Below, one piece after another: positions 28,060 through 38,181 of a stretch of DNA of 64,000 nt (position 1 is the first letter of the stretch; every line of letters begins with the position of its first letter). Location: positions 62,001 through 126,000 of the forward strand of contig JADJCP010000010.1 in NCBI GenBank assembly GCA_016703155.1, written 5' to 3'. The position numbers and the translations under genes are program-made. The notes beneath the pieces are model-generated. The model was given only the letters and a program-made list of their open reading frames with translations. It did not search any database and was not told the DNA's origin. The stretch is from Hydrogenophilales bacterium. GTDB taxonomy: Bacteria > Pseudomonadota > Gammaproteobacteria > Burkholderiales > Thiobacillaceae.

Positions 28060-29150
28060 GTCACTTGTACCAATTCCGTTTGCCAAGCATCGAGCCGGGC
28101 TTGTTCCAACAAGGCGTTGGCCAATACCTGGTGGACCTCGTGGAAGGGCTCGGAAGCAAACAGGTCATCGAGGTAGTCCTGGGCGAAGGCGGTGACCTCG
28201 GCCTGGGTATGGCGGGGTTCACCCTGATGCAGTCGCTTCCGCTCCCTACCCTTCAAGATGCCTTGCTGTTTTGCATATTCCATCTTGAATTCTCTGGTCC
28301 AGCGGTCGGTCAGATTCAGCAGCCTGTTCAGATTGCCCACGCGCGCTTCATCGGCAGGATGGGTGGCGGCAAGAGTGACCGTCATGTCGAGGGGGGCATA
28401 GCCCAACGCCATCGCCCCCGTGCCCGGCCGCAGGTAAGGATGGAACCATGCTTGGAATCCATCCGGGCCGAACACATCCTTGCTTCCCTTGTTGGACGTG
28501 GAGTTGCAATCGCCGCAGATAGGCAGCAGGTTGTAGGCGCACACGCTCAACAAAGGAAAGGCATGTTTGGCGATCCAGTGGTCCACCTCGGGCATGCTAC
28601 CCAGCGGGCCGCCGCATAACACGCAGACCTCGCGGGCTTTAGGGTCGGGGTTCAGTCGATGGGCCTCCCGAAAGGCCCGGACGAAATCGGCATAGCTGAC
28701 GCCTCCAGCGGCGACGGGCGCGCCATCCGGCGCGTAGGGAAGCCCGGTTTTCAGGCCTTTCTCGTAAAACGCTTCCATCAGTTCCTTGAGGGCGCGCCAT
28801 GCCACCGGGGGAATAGCCGGGGGCCGGGCGGGCCAGGGCGGTGGGTTGGGTTGGAACTGGGCCGCCAGAGCCGCCACAGACTGTCCCCAGGCCAGCAAGG
28901 CGGTCTTCTCGGCATGGGTCATGGCGGCCAGAACCCGGGCGCGCTCCAGTAGCGGGCGCTTGTCATCCGTCTTTTCGAGTAATGCCCAAAGCCACTGCGC
29001 TTCAATGGCGCTTGGGCCGGGCACATTGGCTTGCGTCAGCGCGACCGGGGTAGTGGCGGGCTCACACAGCCAGGCCAGCAGCCGTTCCTGCAAGCCCCGG
29101 CAGGCGCGCAGAGCGGGGGAACAGGCGACGTGGTGAATCGGCTTAAGCAT
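28056..29150 (-). CDS. HNH nuclease-like protein paired with the ATPase (Septu PtuB-like)
   Basis: A 364-residue protein with an HNH/treble-clef centre near residues 175-225: CVLCGGPL (first CxxC), the metal-binding EVDHWIAKHAFP, the Asn in YNLLPICGDC (second CxxC) and STSNKGSKD. The N-terminal ~150 residues are helical and Pro-rich in one linker (PNPPPWPARPPAIPP). The gene overlaps the end of the ATPase gene by eight bases. An SMC/ABC-like ATPase together with an HNH protein is the pairing of the Septu defence system (PtuA/PtuB); a similar pair is known next to type I restriction genes. Activity is inferred, but the metal site looks intact. Confidence 0.82.
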   Translation of the reverse strand: MLKPIHHVACSPALRACRGLQERLLAWLCEPATTPVALTQANVPGPSAIEAQWLWALLEKTDDKRPLLERARVLAAMTHAEKTALLAWGQSVAALAAQFQPNPPPWPARPPAIPPVAWRALKELMEAFYEKGLKTGLPYAPDGAPVAAGGVSYADFVRAFREAHRLNPDPKAREVCVLCGGPLGSMPEVDHWIAKHAFPLLSVCAYNLLPICGDCNSTSNKGSKDVFGPDGFQAWFHPYLRPGTGAMALGYAPLDMTVTLAATHPADEARVGNLNRLLNLTDRWTREFKMEYAKQQGILKGRERKRLHQGEPRHTQAEVTAFAQDYLDDLFASEPFHEVHQVLANALLEQARLDAWQTELVQVT

Positions 29151-30972
29151 TTAAGGTCAGATAGTTTTCATCGGGGCGAGCGCGTCGCCAAGTGTTCAGC
29201 AGGGTACGCAACTCGCTGCGGTAGAAACCGCTGCCCATGCGCGCGATCAGTTGTTCCAGTTGCCGGATGTCCTCGTCACTACCGGTCGCCTGGTCCAATT
29301 TGCCTTGGATCAACTCCTGGGCGCGCTTGCCGATGCTGTCCTCGGCCTCGAACACGCTCATCATCAAGGCGCTGGGGTCGGTGGCGAAGGTCTGCTGATC
29401 CACCGGACGGGCGGTGGAACCGTCCTGGGTCTTCTCCACCAGCACGATCTCGTCGTTGAACACATCGGAAAGCACGATGGCCGAATGGGTGGAGATCAGC
29501 ACGTCGTTGGCGGTATGGCCGATGGCCTCGTCGATGATGTCGACGATTTCCCGCTTCCACTTGTCGTTGAAATGGGTCTCCGGCTCGTCCAGCAGCAAGA
29601 GGGCATCCTCCTGGCCGGACAGCAGGTGGAACAGGGCCATGCGGCCCAGCACCATTTGCTCGCCATCGGACAACTCCTCGTAGCGCAACACGCCGATGTC
29701 CCGCTCCCGCGCCTCCGGGCCGGCATCCGCTTCCGGCTTGTTGGCACGGCGCAGGCGCAATTCCAGGTCGTCGAACAAGCCAGCCTGATGCAGTTTCACC
29801 AGGCTGGTGAATAGCTCGAAAGGTGGTACGTCCCGACCTCCGCCCAGCAATGACCAAAGAGCCTCGCCATGGGTCGTGCTGATGTCGAGTCCGTCATTGG
29901 CAACCAGGGTGCCCACGCCTCGGCTGCTGAACAACTGTTTCAGGTCGAAGTACAGCAGACGGCGAACTTCAGTGGGATGGGGCTCGGCAACGATGTCGCT
30001 GGCACAGAGCAGCCAGTCGTGGGCGGTCTCACGAATGGAGCGGTTCCACACCTTCGGTTGCAGGCGACAGCGGAAGGCCACGGAGACCAAGTGGTGCCAA
30101 CCGCCCCGTTCAAGTAATTCCTGCAAGGGGTTCTTGTTGTCCGCGCGTCAAAGGAACTCGGCCATGGCGGTATCCACTTCCGCCCGGCCTGGATAGTCAT
30201 GGGTCTCAATGAACGCCTGGGGCAAGGCCACGGCCAGCAGGGCACATTTCAGTAGGGTTGGGTTGAGCAAGATGGGGCGGCGGTAGAGGTCTGAATCCGT
30301 GGGTGATATCGCTTCATCCCCAGTCGGAAGCGTTTCGCCAGGCGTTTCAGAGTGAGACAAGGCCAGCGCCATTTCCTGGGCGGCGGACCAGCCCGCCGGG
30401 CGTTCTTCGATGCTGTCCGCGCCGCCTTCGCCGGAACCCATGTCCAGACCTTCCGCCGCCTGATTGCGGTTCCAGATGGAGCGCCAGGGCCGCAGATCGC
30501 CGGTGGTGTAGGCCAGCACGGCCTTGGGTAGGGCCATGGGCATAGCTTGGGGCCAGTTGCCGCGAGGAATCAGTGCCACGAATCCCTGGGGTGCTTCTCC
30601 CACACGCAACGCTTCAAGCAACTGCTCAAAGGTGTCAGCGGGGGCGTTATCCGGGTAATGGAAGCCTTCGGCCATCCACACACTGGCTTCAGCTTTACCG
30701 CCGGGGCAATCCACCACGAAGGTGTGGTTCCGCTGGGTATGGCGCGGCCCCAGTTCATAGATCAGGCTCACCGGAAAGGGTGGCAAACGCTCGTCGGCCA
30801 GGGCCAGAAACACCTCGGCAATGGCGCGCAGCAGGTTGGATTTGCCGCTGCCGTTCACCCCCACCACGAAGCGGATGGCGCATTCCCGGTCCAGAGGCGA
30901 GCCGCTGGCGAAGCGCACCGCCAAATCCTGGATGGGCGGGTAGTTCTTGAGGTGGAGATAGCGCAGGCGCAT
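29143..30972 (-). pseudogene. Restriction-island AAA/ABC-like ATPase with an in-frame TGA
   Basis: A 609-codon frame for an SMC/ABC-like ATPase of the type found with restriction systems (and in Septu PtuA). Walker A is VVGVNGSGKSN (about residue 38); the signature YEELSDGEQMVLGRMAL, Walker B LLLLDEPETHFND and the switch His in ISTHSAIVL come in the last third. A TGA at 30148-30150, codon 275, cuts the reading frame between AEFL and RADNKNPL, but the frame itself does not shift, so this is a single substitution, unlike the indels seen elsewhere in the window. Without readthrough the signature and Walker B part would be lost, unless a TTG at 30126 reinitiates. The ATG overlaps the hsdS stop (TAATG). 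Confidence 0.82.
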
Positions 30973-32810
30973 TACACCTCCTCCAGAATGACCTGATCTG
31001 TGGCGACGCCGAGTTCATGGGCAATGTCCGCAGCCAGCTCTTCTTGGCTGCCGTAATGCTTTCCTTGGTCAACTAGGTCTGTTCTGTCCTTGCCCGTATC
31101 GTCGGTGACGGTAATGACCTGAAACATGCCGCTCGCGCCAGCGCGTTCAGAGGTTTCGAAATCCAGGGAAACCTGAAAGTAATGCATGAGTTGAGATGGT
31201 TCGACCCCCAAAGCATGCCGCAGAAGCTTTATGTCGGCTACACGGCTGTGATCATCGGGTCGCAGGGGGCGGAAGGCGGTGAGAAATTCCTGTTCCTGGG
31301 TAGTGGGGTTGGTGCGGGGCAGGCTGACCTTGGTGATCAGGCCCAGAGCGGCCAACTGGCTGAGGGTGCGGCGCAGGGGGTTGGGCGAGGGGGGCGGGAA
31401 GGCCGCCAGGTGTTTGCCCAGGGCAGCGCTTTCCCGGAAGCGGTCGAGCTCATCCGGCACCTCGGCCAGCAAAGGGTGGCCGTCGTAGGCGAGAAAGGCC
31501 GCGAGAACCGCGCGCTGGAAATCGCTCAGTTCTGACAACAGCCAGTGGCGGTGGGAGAGTTCAGCTTCCTCCCGTGGCGGGGGCAATGAGGGTTCGGGCG
31601 GCCGGGCCGCGAGCTTGGCGCCGCGTTCGCGCAGCAGGGCATCGCGGGTTTGGGCGGCGGCGGTGATCTCTTCGCGGTGTTGGGCGCGCCAGGTCTGAGT
31701 CAAATCGCCTATCAAAGCCTGTTGAGTAATAGTTGACAGCACGTCCACATATCGCTGGTCAGCAATATCCCGAAGCCTGTTTACCTCGTCCAGTTTGAGC
31801 AGAGTCTTGGCGAAGTCGTCCTGAATCTCTTGGTCGGGCACCAGGATCTCAACCTTATTGATACGGCCAGCGGATATGAGTGGCTGCCCTGCCTGGCCGG
31901 CGTATCGGTTCAGGTTGGCGTATTCGAGGGCTGTAACCAGGTAAACGTCATTCAGGTACTCAAGCTTTTCTGAGACGTAGAGCGCGTTATCCGTAATCCA
32001 GGATTGTGGCTCCGTGTAGTGAACAGCTCCGCAGTAGGCACCAACACGGCCAATGACGACCGTCCGGCACTCGAACATATATTTGTCGTGAACACCATTA
32101 ATCCCGTTGCCGCCGTAAACCTTGTATTTCCCGGTCGTCACCATGTCTTTGGCAGGTAGGAAGTCGCCACTTTTGACCTTTATGAGCTTTCCTAAGGGCC
32201 GCTTTCTTAGCAGATGGGGATTGCCGACCGGGTCACCGATCATTTCGATGAATAGCTGTCGTTTTGCCCGTGATAGAAAGTCGTCGAATTTGCTCCGCAG
32301 TTTGCTTACTTCTTCAGCCTGACGGAGCACATCGACGATGCGCTGTTGTTCGGGGAGGGTAGGCAGTGGGAGTACAAATCGGTCGAACGAGTCGGCGGGA
32401 ACCCGAGGGAGGTTTGCACCAGCGGCAATCTGGCTGGCTCGTATATGAACTGCTGGTGACTGTAAATAATGGGCAGCGAACTCCGGCAATATTTCTCCGG
32501 ATGTACGCAGTGCCCAGATGTCAGTGCTGCAAATCCCATCCTGTACAGCGAGATGTACCTTGTTCAGATTGGGGCGTAATTTCCCATAAAGAATGTCGCC
32601 CGCCTGAAATGCGGTCTTGATACTCAGGATGTCGCGGCCCTCAGTGACTTCTTCTGTGTTACGCAACAAGCGTCCCGTATGGCTTTCGATGTGTTCGAGC
32701 CCGATATAGAAGTGCTCCAGAGCATCGGATGTCTGCGGGTCTACTTTCGCTTCGACACGCCATAAAACATCACCAAGGCGCACCTCGCGCCAACTGCCCG
32801 GCAACTTCAT
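30972..32810 (-). CDS. hsdS: Type I restriction specificity subunit with a C-terminal extension
   Basis: DNA-recognition subunit. Residues about 1-190 and 195-400 are two target-recognition domains, each ending in a coiled helix with QQRIVDVLRQAEEVSKLR (first) and FAKTLLKLDEVNRLRDIAD (second). The sequence SWREVRLGDVLWR starts the protein. About 200 further residues (400-612) are not part of ordinary HsdS: they contain RAVLAAFLAYDGHPLLAE and LRRTLSQLAALGLITKV, which look like a winged helix, and an acidic C-terminus. The gene overlaps hsdM by four bases (ATGA). At 612 residues it is much longer than the usual 400-450. Confidence 0.9.
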   Translation of the reverse strand: MKLPGSWREVRLGDVLWRVEAKVDPQTSDALEHFYIGLEHIESHTGRLLRNTEEVTEGRDILSIKTAFQAGDILYGKLRPNLNKVHLAVQDGICSTDIWALRTSGEILPEFAAHYLQSPAVHIRASQIAAGANLPRVPADSFDRFVLPLPTLPEQQRIVDVLRQAEEVSKLRSKFDDFLSRAKRQLFIEMIGDPVGNPHLLRKRPLGKLIKVKSGDFLPAKDMVTTGKYKVYGGNGINGVHDKYMFECRTVVIGRVGAYCGAVHYTEPQSWITDNALYVSEKLEYLNDVYLVTALEYANLNRYAGQAGQPLISAGRINKVEILVPDQEIQDDFAKTLLKLDEVNRLRDIADQRYVDVLSTITQQALIGDLTQTWRAQHREEITAAAQTRDALLRERGAKLAARPPEPSLPPPREEAELSHRHWLLSELSDFQRAVLAAFLAYDGHPLLAEVPDELDRFRESAALGKHLAAFPPPSPNPLRRTLSQLAALGLITKVSLPRTNPTTQEQEFLTAFRPLRPDDHSRVADIKLLRHALGVEPSQLMHYFQVSLDFETSERAGASGMFQVITVTDDTGKDRTDLVDQGKHYGSQEELAADIAHELGVATDQVILEEV

Positions 32811-35266
32811 TCCCGCCCCTCCACCATCGCCAGCAGCTTGTCGAGGCCGCCGATGATTTGCTGCTCGGTGGCGCGCAGTTCGCCGATGAGTTCGGTGACG
32901 CTCTTGTCGCTCTTGAGCTGAGTGAAATCGAAGGGTTTGTACTGGCCCGCCGAGAAGTTCCAGTCCCGGGCCTCGATGCAGTCTGGGTCCAGCAGGCCGT
33001 CCTTGAGCTGGCCCTTGTCGTCGTAGAGGCCGGCGGCGAGCATGGCCTTCTTGTACTCATCTCGGACCAGGCCGTTTTCGTCGTGGGAGGCCACGAGGTC
33101 GCCGTCCCGCCAGTCCTCGTTGCGCGCCCATTCCCGCACCGGGATGACCCAATGCTTGGCAGCCTTGAGTTCGCTGGGCTGGTCGATGGCCAGGCTGCGC
33201 AAATCCACGTCGAAGCCATCCAGCTTGGCGACTTCGCGGGCGATGGCTTCCAGGGCGGCGGTGAGATTCGGGACGGGCTCGAATGTCGGGAACTGCATGA
33301 CCTCGTCCAGGGCATTTTTCAGCCAGTAGTCGCAGTGTTCCAGCCCCACTTTCAGGCTGTCCTTGAGGATGTCCTTCCACAGGGGCAGGGCTCGGCCATC
33401 CTCGGGTTCGAAAAAACGCTGTTGCACGTCGCGGGCGGCGCGGTTGAAGTCTTGCAGGGGAACCTTGCTGACTTTTTCCCACGTGGCTAGGGCTTGTACC
33501 TCGCTCATGGGCTGCTTGTCCGCGCGGCTGTCGCGGCGCTGCTGCCAGATGGGTTGGACGAGGGGAAAGAAAGTGTCCTGAACCAGTTTGAACAGCCGTT
33601 GGCTGGCGGCGTTGAGCACATGGATTTCCGCCTCGGCGGGGTTGGCGGACAGATCAGGAAACAGTTCGTGGATGCCCCACACCTGACCGTCCCACATGCC
33701 TGTATCCGGCAGGCTGGAGAAAGCCTGGCCCGCCGGGGTCAGCTTGTCGCCAGTATCCCGCATCAGCGCCTGACGCCAGCGTTCCTTGCGGAAGCTGGGC
33801 TGCAGCAAGGTCTTTTCGTTGCGGCGGGCGCCAATGCGACCCTCGTTGATCCAGGTCTTGAACTTGACCAAGGCGTCCCACAGGTCGTTGCGCTGGCCGG
33901 GTTTGGGGTTGCGTTTGGCGTTATCGGTGTAGCCGTCTTCCTCCACCTCGTAGAACCAAACGTAGTCGGTGCGCGGGGTCTGGCCGGTGAATTTCTGTTT
34001 CTCATCCCGCCGGGTTTCCTTGCGGAACAGGAGGATGGAGGTCTTGACCCCGGTGTAGGGCTGGAACACGCCGCCGGGCAGGGAGATGACGCCTTCCACC
34101 ACATGCTCGGTGAGCAGTTCCCGACGCAGGCGGACATGGGCGTCGGTGTTGCCGAACAGCACGCCCTCGGGGACGATGACCGCGCAATTGCCGCCCACGT
34201 CCAGCAAGTCGAGCATGAGCCAGAGGAATAGCAGCTCGCTTTTGTTGGTGATGGCCTCTTCCTTCTTCTTGCCCTTGTCGGCGGCGCGGGGGAAGAGCTT
34301 GCTGTCCTTTTCCAGGTCGTTGCTGTCCACGGAGCCGGTAAAGGGCGGGTTGGCCAGGACGAAGTCGTAGCTTTCCGAGGTGAGCAGTTCGGCCAGCTGG
34401 GCCTTGCCCTCGCGCTTGCTGAGCGAGTCACCCTGAAGCAGATGCGGGTCAGTGACGTCGTGCAGCACCAGGTTCATCCAGCCGATGCGGGCCATCGTGT
34501 GGTCGTTGTCGAGGCCGACGAAGTTGGCGCCGTTGTGGATGGCGGCGTATTGCTCCGGGGTGGCGGCGGCGCCGTCGGTGCGGTGGGGGGTGCCGTCCCA
34601 TTCCAGCACCAGGTTGTCCTGGGCGGAGTATTTGCGCATCAGGTATTGCTGGGCGCTGAACAGAAAACCGCCGGTGCCGGCGGCGGGGTCGATGATGCGC
34701 TGGCCGGGTTCCGGGTCCAGCAGTTCCACCATGAAGCGGATCAGGTGGCGGGGAGTGCGGAACTGGCCGTTCTTGCCGGCCGTGGCGACTTCGGAGAGCA
34801 GGTATTCGAAGGTGTCGCCCATGATGTCCTGGGCGGCGGAGCCTTCGCCGGCACGGGCGAAGAGTTCGTCGATCTTGTCGATGGCGTCCGACAGCACCTT
34901 GCCCTTGTTGGGGTCGAGCTGGAAGTAGGCGTCGGCCATGCGGTTGTTGAGGCTGGCCAGTTCAGTCCCTTCGGCGCTAGATTTGCTGAAGTGCTGATCC
35001 AACAATCTCAACCAGGGGAAGACTCTTTCGATCAGGTGGGCGGGGTTGGTCTTCTCCTGACGAATGTAGCTCCACTTACAGTCCTCATTTCCGAAGTAGA
35101 TTGAAGGAAATCCCCGTTGCTGGCGCTTGAGGTCGATGTCTTCCAGGCGCTTGAGGAACAGCAGATAGGTGATCTGCTCCACGGCCACCAGAGGGTTGGT
35201 GAGGCCGGCGGCCCAGAATCGGTTCCAGAGTTCGTCGACTTTTTTCTTGATGTGGGGGGCGAGCAT
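32807..35266 (-). CDS. hsdM: Type I restriction DNA methyltransferase subunit
   Basis: N6-adenine methyltransferase that, with HsdS, modifies the recognition site. The N-terminal helical domain (VAVEQITYLLFLKRLED) is followed by motif I DPAAGTGGF near residue 200 and the catalytic NPPF near 310. The protein has 819 residues, about 300 more than EcoKI-type HsdM; the extra C-terminal half (from about residue 470) has charged segments such as VQQRFFEPEDGRALP and probably contributes to binding of HsdS or HsdR. AAGGAA eight bases ahead of the ATG, 24 bases after the hsdR stop. Confidence 0.93.
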   Translation of the reverse strand: MLAPHIKKKVDELWNRFWAAGLTNPLVAVEQITYLLFLKRLEDIDLKRQQRGFPSIYFGNEDCKWSYIRQEKTNPAHLIERVFPWLRLLDQHFSKSSAEGTELASLNNRMADAYFQLDPNKGKVLSDAIDKIDELFARAGEGSAAQDIMGDTFEYLLSEVATAGKNGQFRTPRHLIRFMVELLDPEPGQRIIDPAAGTGGFLFSAQQYLMRKYSAQDNLVLEWDGTPHRTDGAAATPEQYAAIHNGANFVGLDNDHTMARIGWMNLVLHDVTDPHLLQGDSLSKREGKAQLAELLTSESYDFVLANPPFTGSVDSNDLEKDSKLFPRAADKGKKKEEAITNKSELLFLWLMLDLLDVGGNCAVIVPEGVLFGNTDAHVRLRRELLTEHVVEGVISLPGGVFQPYTGVKTSILLFRKETRRDEKQKFTGQTPRTDYVWFYEVEEDGYTDNAKRNPKPGQRNDLWDALVKFKTWINEGRIGARRNEKTLLQPSFRKERWRQALMRDTGDKLTPAGQAFSSLPDTGMWDGQVWGIHELFPDLSANPAEAEIHVLNAASQRLFKLVQDTFFPLVQPIWQQRRDSRADKQPMSEVQALATWEKVSKVPLQDFNRAARDVQQRFFEPEDGRALPLWKDILKDSLKVGLEHCDYWLKNALDEVMQFPTFEPVPNLTAALEAIAREVAKLDGFDVDLRSLAIDQPSELKAAKHWVIPVREWARNEDWRDGDLVASHDENGLVRDEYKKAMLAAGLYDDKGQLKDGLLDPDCIEARDWNFSAGQYKPFDFTQLKSDKSVTELIGELRATEQQIIGGLDKLLAMVEGRE

Positions 35267-35290
35267 TCAGGCGGTTCCTTGGGGTGGTGC

Positions 35291-38014
35291 TTACGCGGCT
35301 TCTTCAACCAGTTGGTTGGCGAAGGCGATGAGTTCTTCGATGTCCTGGGGCGGGAACAGGGCTTCGACGCGGGCGATGCGGGACAGGGGCGGTTCGCTGA
35401 GGGCGGCACGTGAGATGCAGCCATGGCGGAGCACCGCAGCTTTCACCGCGCGCAGGTAGTTCAACTGGTTGGCGCGTAGATAACCATGTTGGGCGATGAA
35501 GGCGGCGAAGGCGGCATTGATGCGTTCTTCCCGATTGGGCAGGCGGACATCCTGGCAGAGGATGTGGCGCCGGAAATCGGCCAGGTTGGCGGCGGGGCCT
35601 CGAAGGCACGGCGCAATGTGTCTTCGGTGACGAACAGGTCGGCCTGGTTAAGGGTTTCGCCGATCCGTTCCAGTTCGTCGTCGCCGAGCGTTTCGCCGCT
35701 CTTGAGCCGGACGAGGTCCGGCATCTGTTCGGCTAGGCGGCGCACCAGGGCTTCCACTTGTTCCCGGTAGCTGGCGGCGAAAGCGCCTTCGCCGGTGGGA
35801 CCGTAGATGATCCAGTTGCGCTGGGTGATGCTGTCCGGTAGGTTGATTTCCACGGTGTTGCCGGGGGTGGTCAGACGGTAGCGCATGAGGGGCGCGAAGG
35901 TGTTTTGCAGCATGATCAGCCGTTCCAGGTCCAGTTGTTGCCAGAAGCCGGCGGACTGGACCCAGGCCCGTTGTTCCGCGACCTTGCGCACGGCGGGGAT
36001 ATTGTCGGCCAGGCGGGCGATGGACTCCCGGATGCGTTCGGCGATCTTGGCCTGTTCGCCAGGATCGGACTTCAACCAGGCGACGGTGAGGCGCTCGCAC
36101 CAGATGCGGAAAAGCAGTTCGTCCAGCCCCCAGAACGGGTCCAGCCGCATCAAGGGCGCGATGGTCTTGCCAAGGTGATCAATGTTAGGTTGGGCGGGTG
36201 AAGGCCATTGACGCAACAGGGCATCGAGTTCTTCCAAATGTGGTCGGACATTGATGTTCTGCCTGGGCAGCGAGGCCAACATTGTTTGCAAATCGTGGAG
36301 GACGGGGCGGGTGTCTTGCCGCTGGGCGACTTGCAATAACCATTTTTCCAGGCGTAACCGGAACAGGCGTACGGGCAAAGGTTCGGTTGGATGGTCCGTT
36401 TCGCCATCCGGTTTGAGTTTGAATCGTGCGAAGTTCTTCCAGTGGTCGATGATCAGGAAGTCCTTTTTGACTTGGCCTGTGGCCTTGTCGGTGTGCAAAC
36501 GGGTGCCGCGTCCGATCATCTGCCAGAACTTGACCTTGCTAAACACGGGCTTAGCGAAGACCAGGGTTTGTATGGCGGGGATGTCGATGCCAGTGTCGAG
36601 CATGTCCACCGAGATGGCGACCCGGGGCATGGTTTTGTACTTGAAGTCGTCCAGGGTGGCGTCGGCCCGCTCCATGTGGCTGTCGATGATCTCCGCCAGC
36701 CCCTGGCGCTGCCATTCTGGGTATAGTCGATTGAAGCTTTCGTAGAGCCGCTTGGCGTGGGCATGGCTGACGGCGAAGACAATAGACTTGTGGGGCAGGC
36801 CCCGGATGTCCTTGCGGCTCTTGTCCATGAATTCCCGGACCATGGCGTCGTTGGTGCCCTGGTTGATGACGCCTTTCTCGATGTCGCTGCCGTCGAAATC
36901 CAGCTCGTCCGGGTCGACGCCCTGATCACGAGCCATTTGCTGGAGGGGTTTGGGCAGCGCATCGCCCTGAATGCCCTTGATCTGGAAATTGGTCTGGGCA
37001 TCGAGCACCCGGTAGTTGACCAGGTTGCCATCGGCGATGGCCTGTTCGTAGCTGTAGTAATAAGTTGGCGCGCCGTCGCCGCAGTCGAATAGCTCGAAGG
37101 TGTTGTGGTCGATGTAGTCGGTGGGCGTGGCGGTGAGGCCGAGCTGAATGGCGTCGAAGTGGTCAAACAGCGCCTTGTAGCGTTGGTAGATCGAACGATG
37201 GCTTTCGTCGGCGATGATCAGGTCGTAGTAGCCGACCGAAAGCCGCTGATAGACCTGCATCATGCTGGGGTAAGTGGCAAACTGAATGCGCGCACCGGAG
37301 GTGTCGCCGCCTTCGATGCGGGCCAGGCTTTCGTTGGGCAGATGGGATTTGAACTCGCTCATGGCCTGGCGAACCAGTTCTCGGCGATCGGCGATGAACA
37401 ACACGCGCTGAACCCGCTTTGCGCGTAGCAGCACATCCACCAGTGCGATGGTGGTTCGGGTCTTGCCTGTGCCGGTGGCCATGACTAACAGATATCGGCG
37501 CTTGGCGGCCGCGATGCCTTCGGTGACGCGGCGAATGGCTTCGTTCTGGTAGTCACGTCCGGCGATATCGGGGTTGATCGTGATACCGTCGAGTGGCTCG
37601 GCGAAACGTCTTTGGTGGCGCAGCCTTTCGAGGTCGTCGCGGGTGTAAAAACCGGCGACTTTCCTTGGGGGATAGCGCTCTCTATCCCAGAATTGGATGG
37701 TCTGGCCGTTGGTCAAGAAGATAAATGGGTCGTGGCCAAAACGTGCCTTGATGCGGTCGGCGTAGTCGGCGGCTTGACGTTTGCCGGCCAGTTCGTCGCG
37801 GCTGGAGCGCTTGGCTTCGACGATGGCGATGGGGTTGCCGTCGCTGCCTAAGAGGACGTAATCAGCGAATTCAGAAGTGTCCCCTGAATTGGGCATTGTC
37901 TTGTTGTGCACTGAGAACAAACTCTTCAATTAGCGTTCGTTTTGAGGACGACCAACCTGCCTGGGCTAGGTCGTGATCAATACGATACAGTCGGGTTTGT
38001 TTTTCAGTTAGCAC
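35291..38014 (-). pseudogene. hsdR: Type I restriction endonuclease subunit HsdR, frame disrupted at both ends
   Basis: Motor and nuclease subunit. The N-terminal nuclease domain has ADYVLLGSDGNPIAIVEAKR (Asp and ExK of the PD-(D/E)xK site); the helicase has MATGTGKTRTTIAL, IIADESH, LTATP and QMIGRGTRL. The frame is lost twice. Near 37870-37885 one extra base separates the start (LTEKQTRLYRIDHDL, from GTG 38014) from the main frame. Near 35592-35598 a missing base changes the last 100 codons; when restored, the end reads to QLVEEAA with TAA at 35291. The rejoined protein is about 907 residues. Two indels may be sequencing errors, as in other genes here, but a natural inactivation of the restriction arm is also possible. 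Confidence 0.87.
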
Positions 38015-38117
38015 GCGTATGTTGACTCAGGTCTTATGAGTGCTGTCTCCCAGTTCGTGGGGGACTATATATCGCGCATACAATGAGTTCAAACAGAACC
38101 TTGCACGTTTGAAATAG

Positions 38118-38162
38118 GAAACCCCGCCGCAGCGGGGTTTCTGGACCCCGGCCTGCGCCGGG
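38118..38162. terminator. Paired hairpins that end gltD
   Basis: GAAACCCCGC-CGCA-GCGGGGTTTC (38118-38141) is a perfect ten-base-pair stem; CCCCGGC-CTGC-GCCGGGG (38145-38162) is a second, seven-base-pair one. On the minus strand the first hairpin is followed by CTATTTC. They lie beyond the gltD stop and before hsdR, so they should end the gltBD transcript ahead of the restriction island. Confidence 0.75.
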
Positions 38163-38181
38163 GGAAAGGGTGTTTGATCCC

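Noticed and set aside
36000..38181. Integration site or direct repeats bounding the restriction island
   Set aside because: The ends near purC and gltD show no direct repeat, tRNA or integrase that I can see, so no transfer mechanism can be named.
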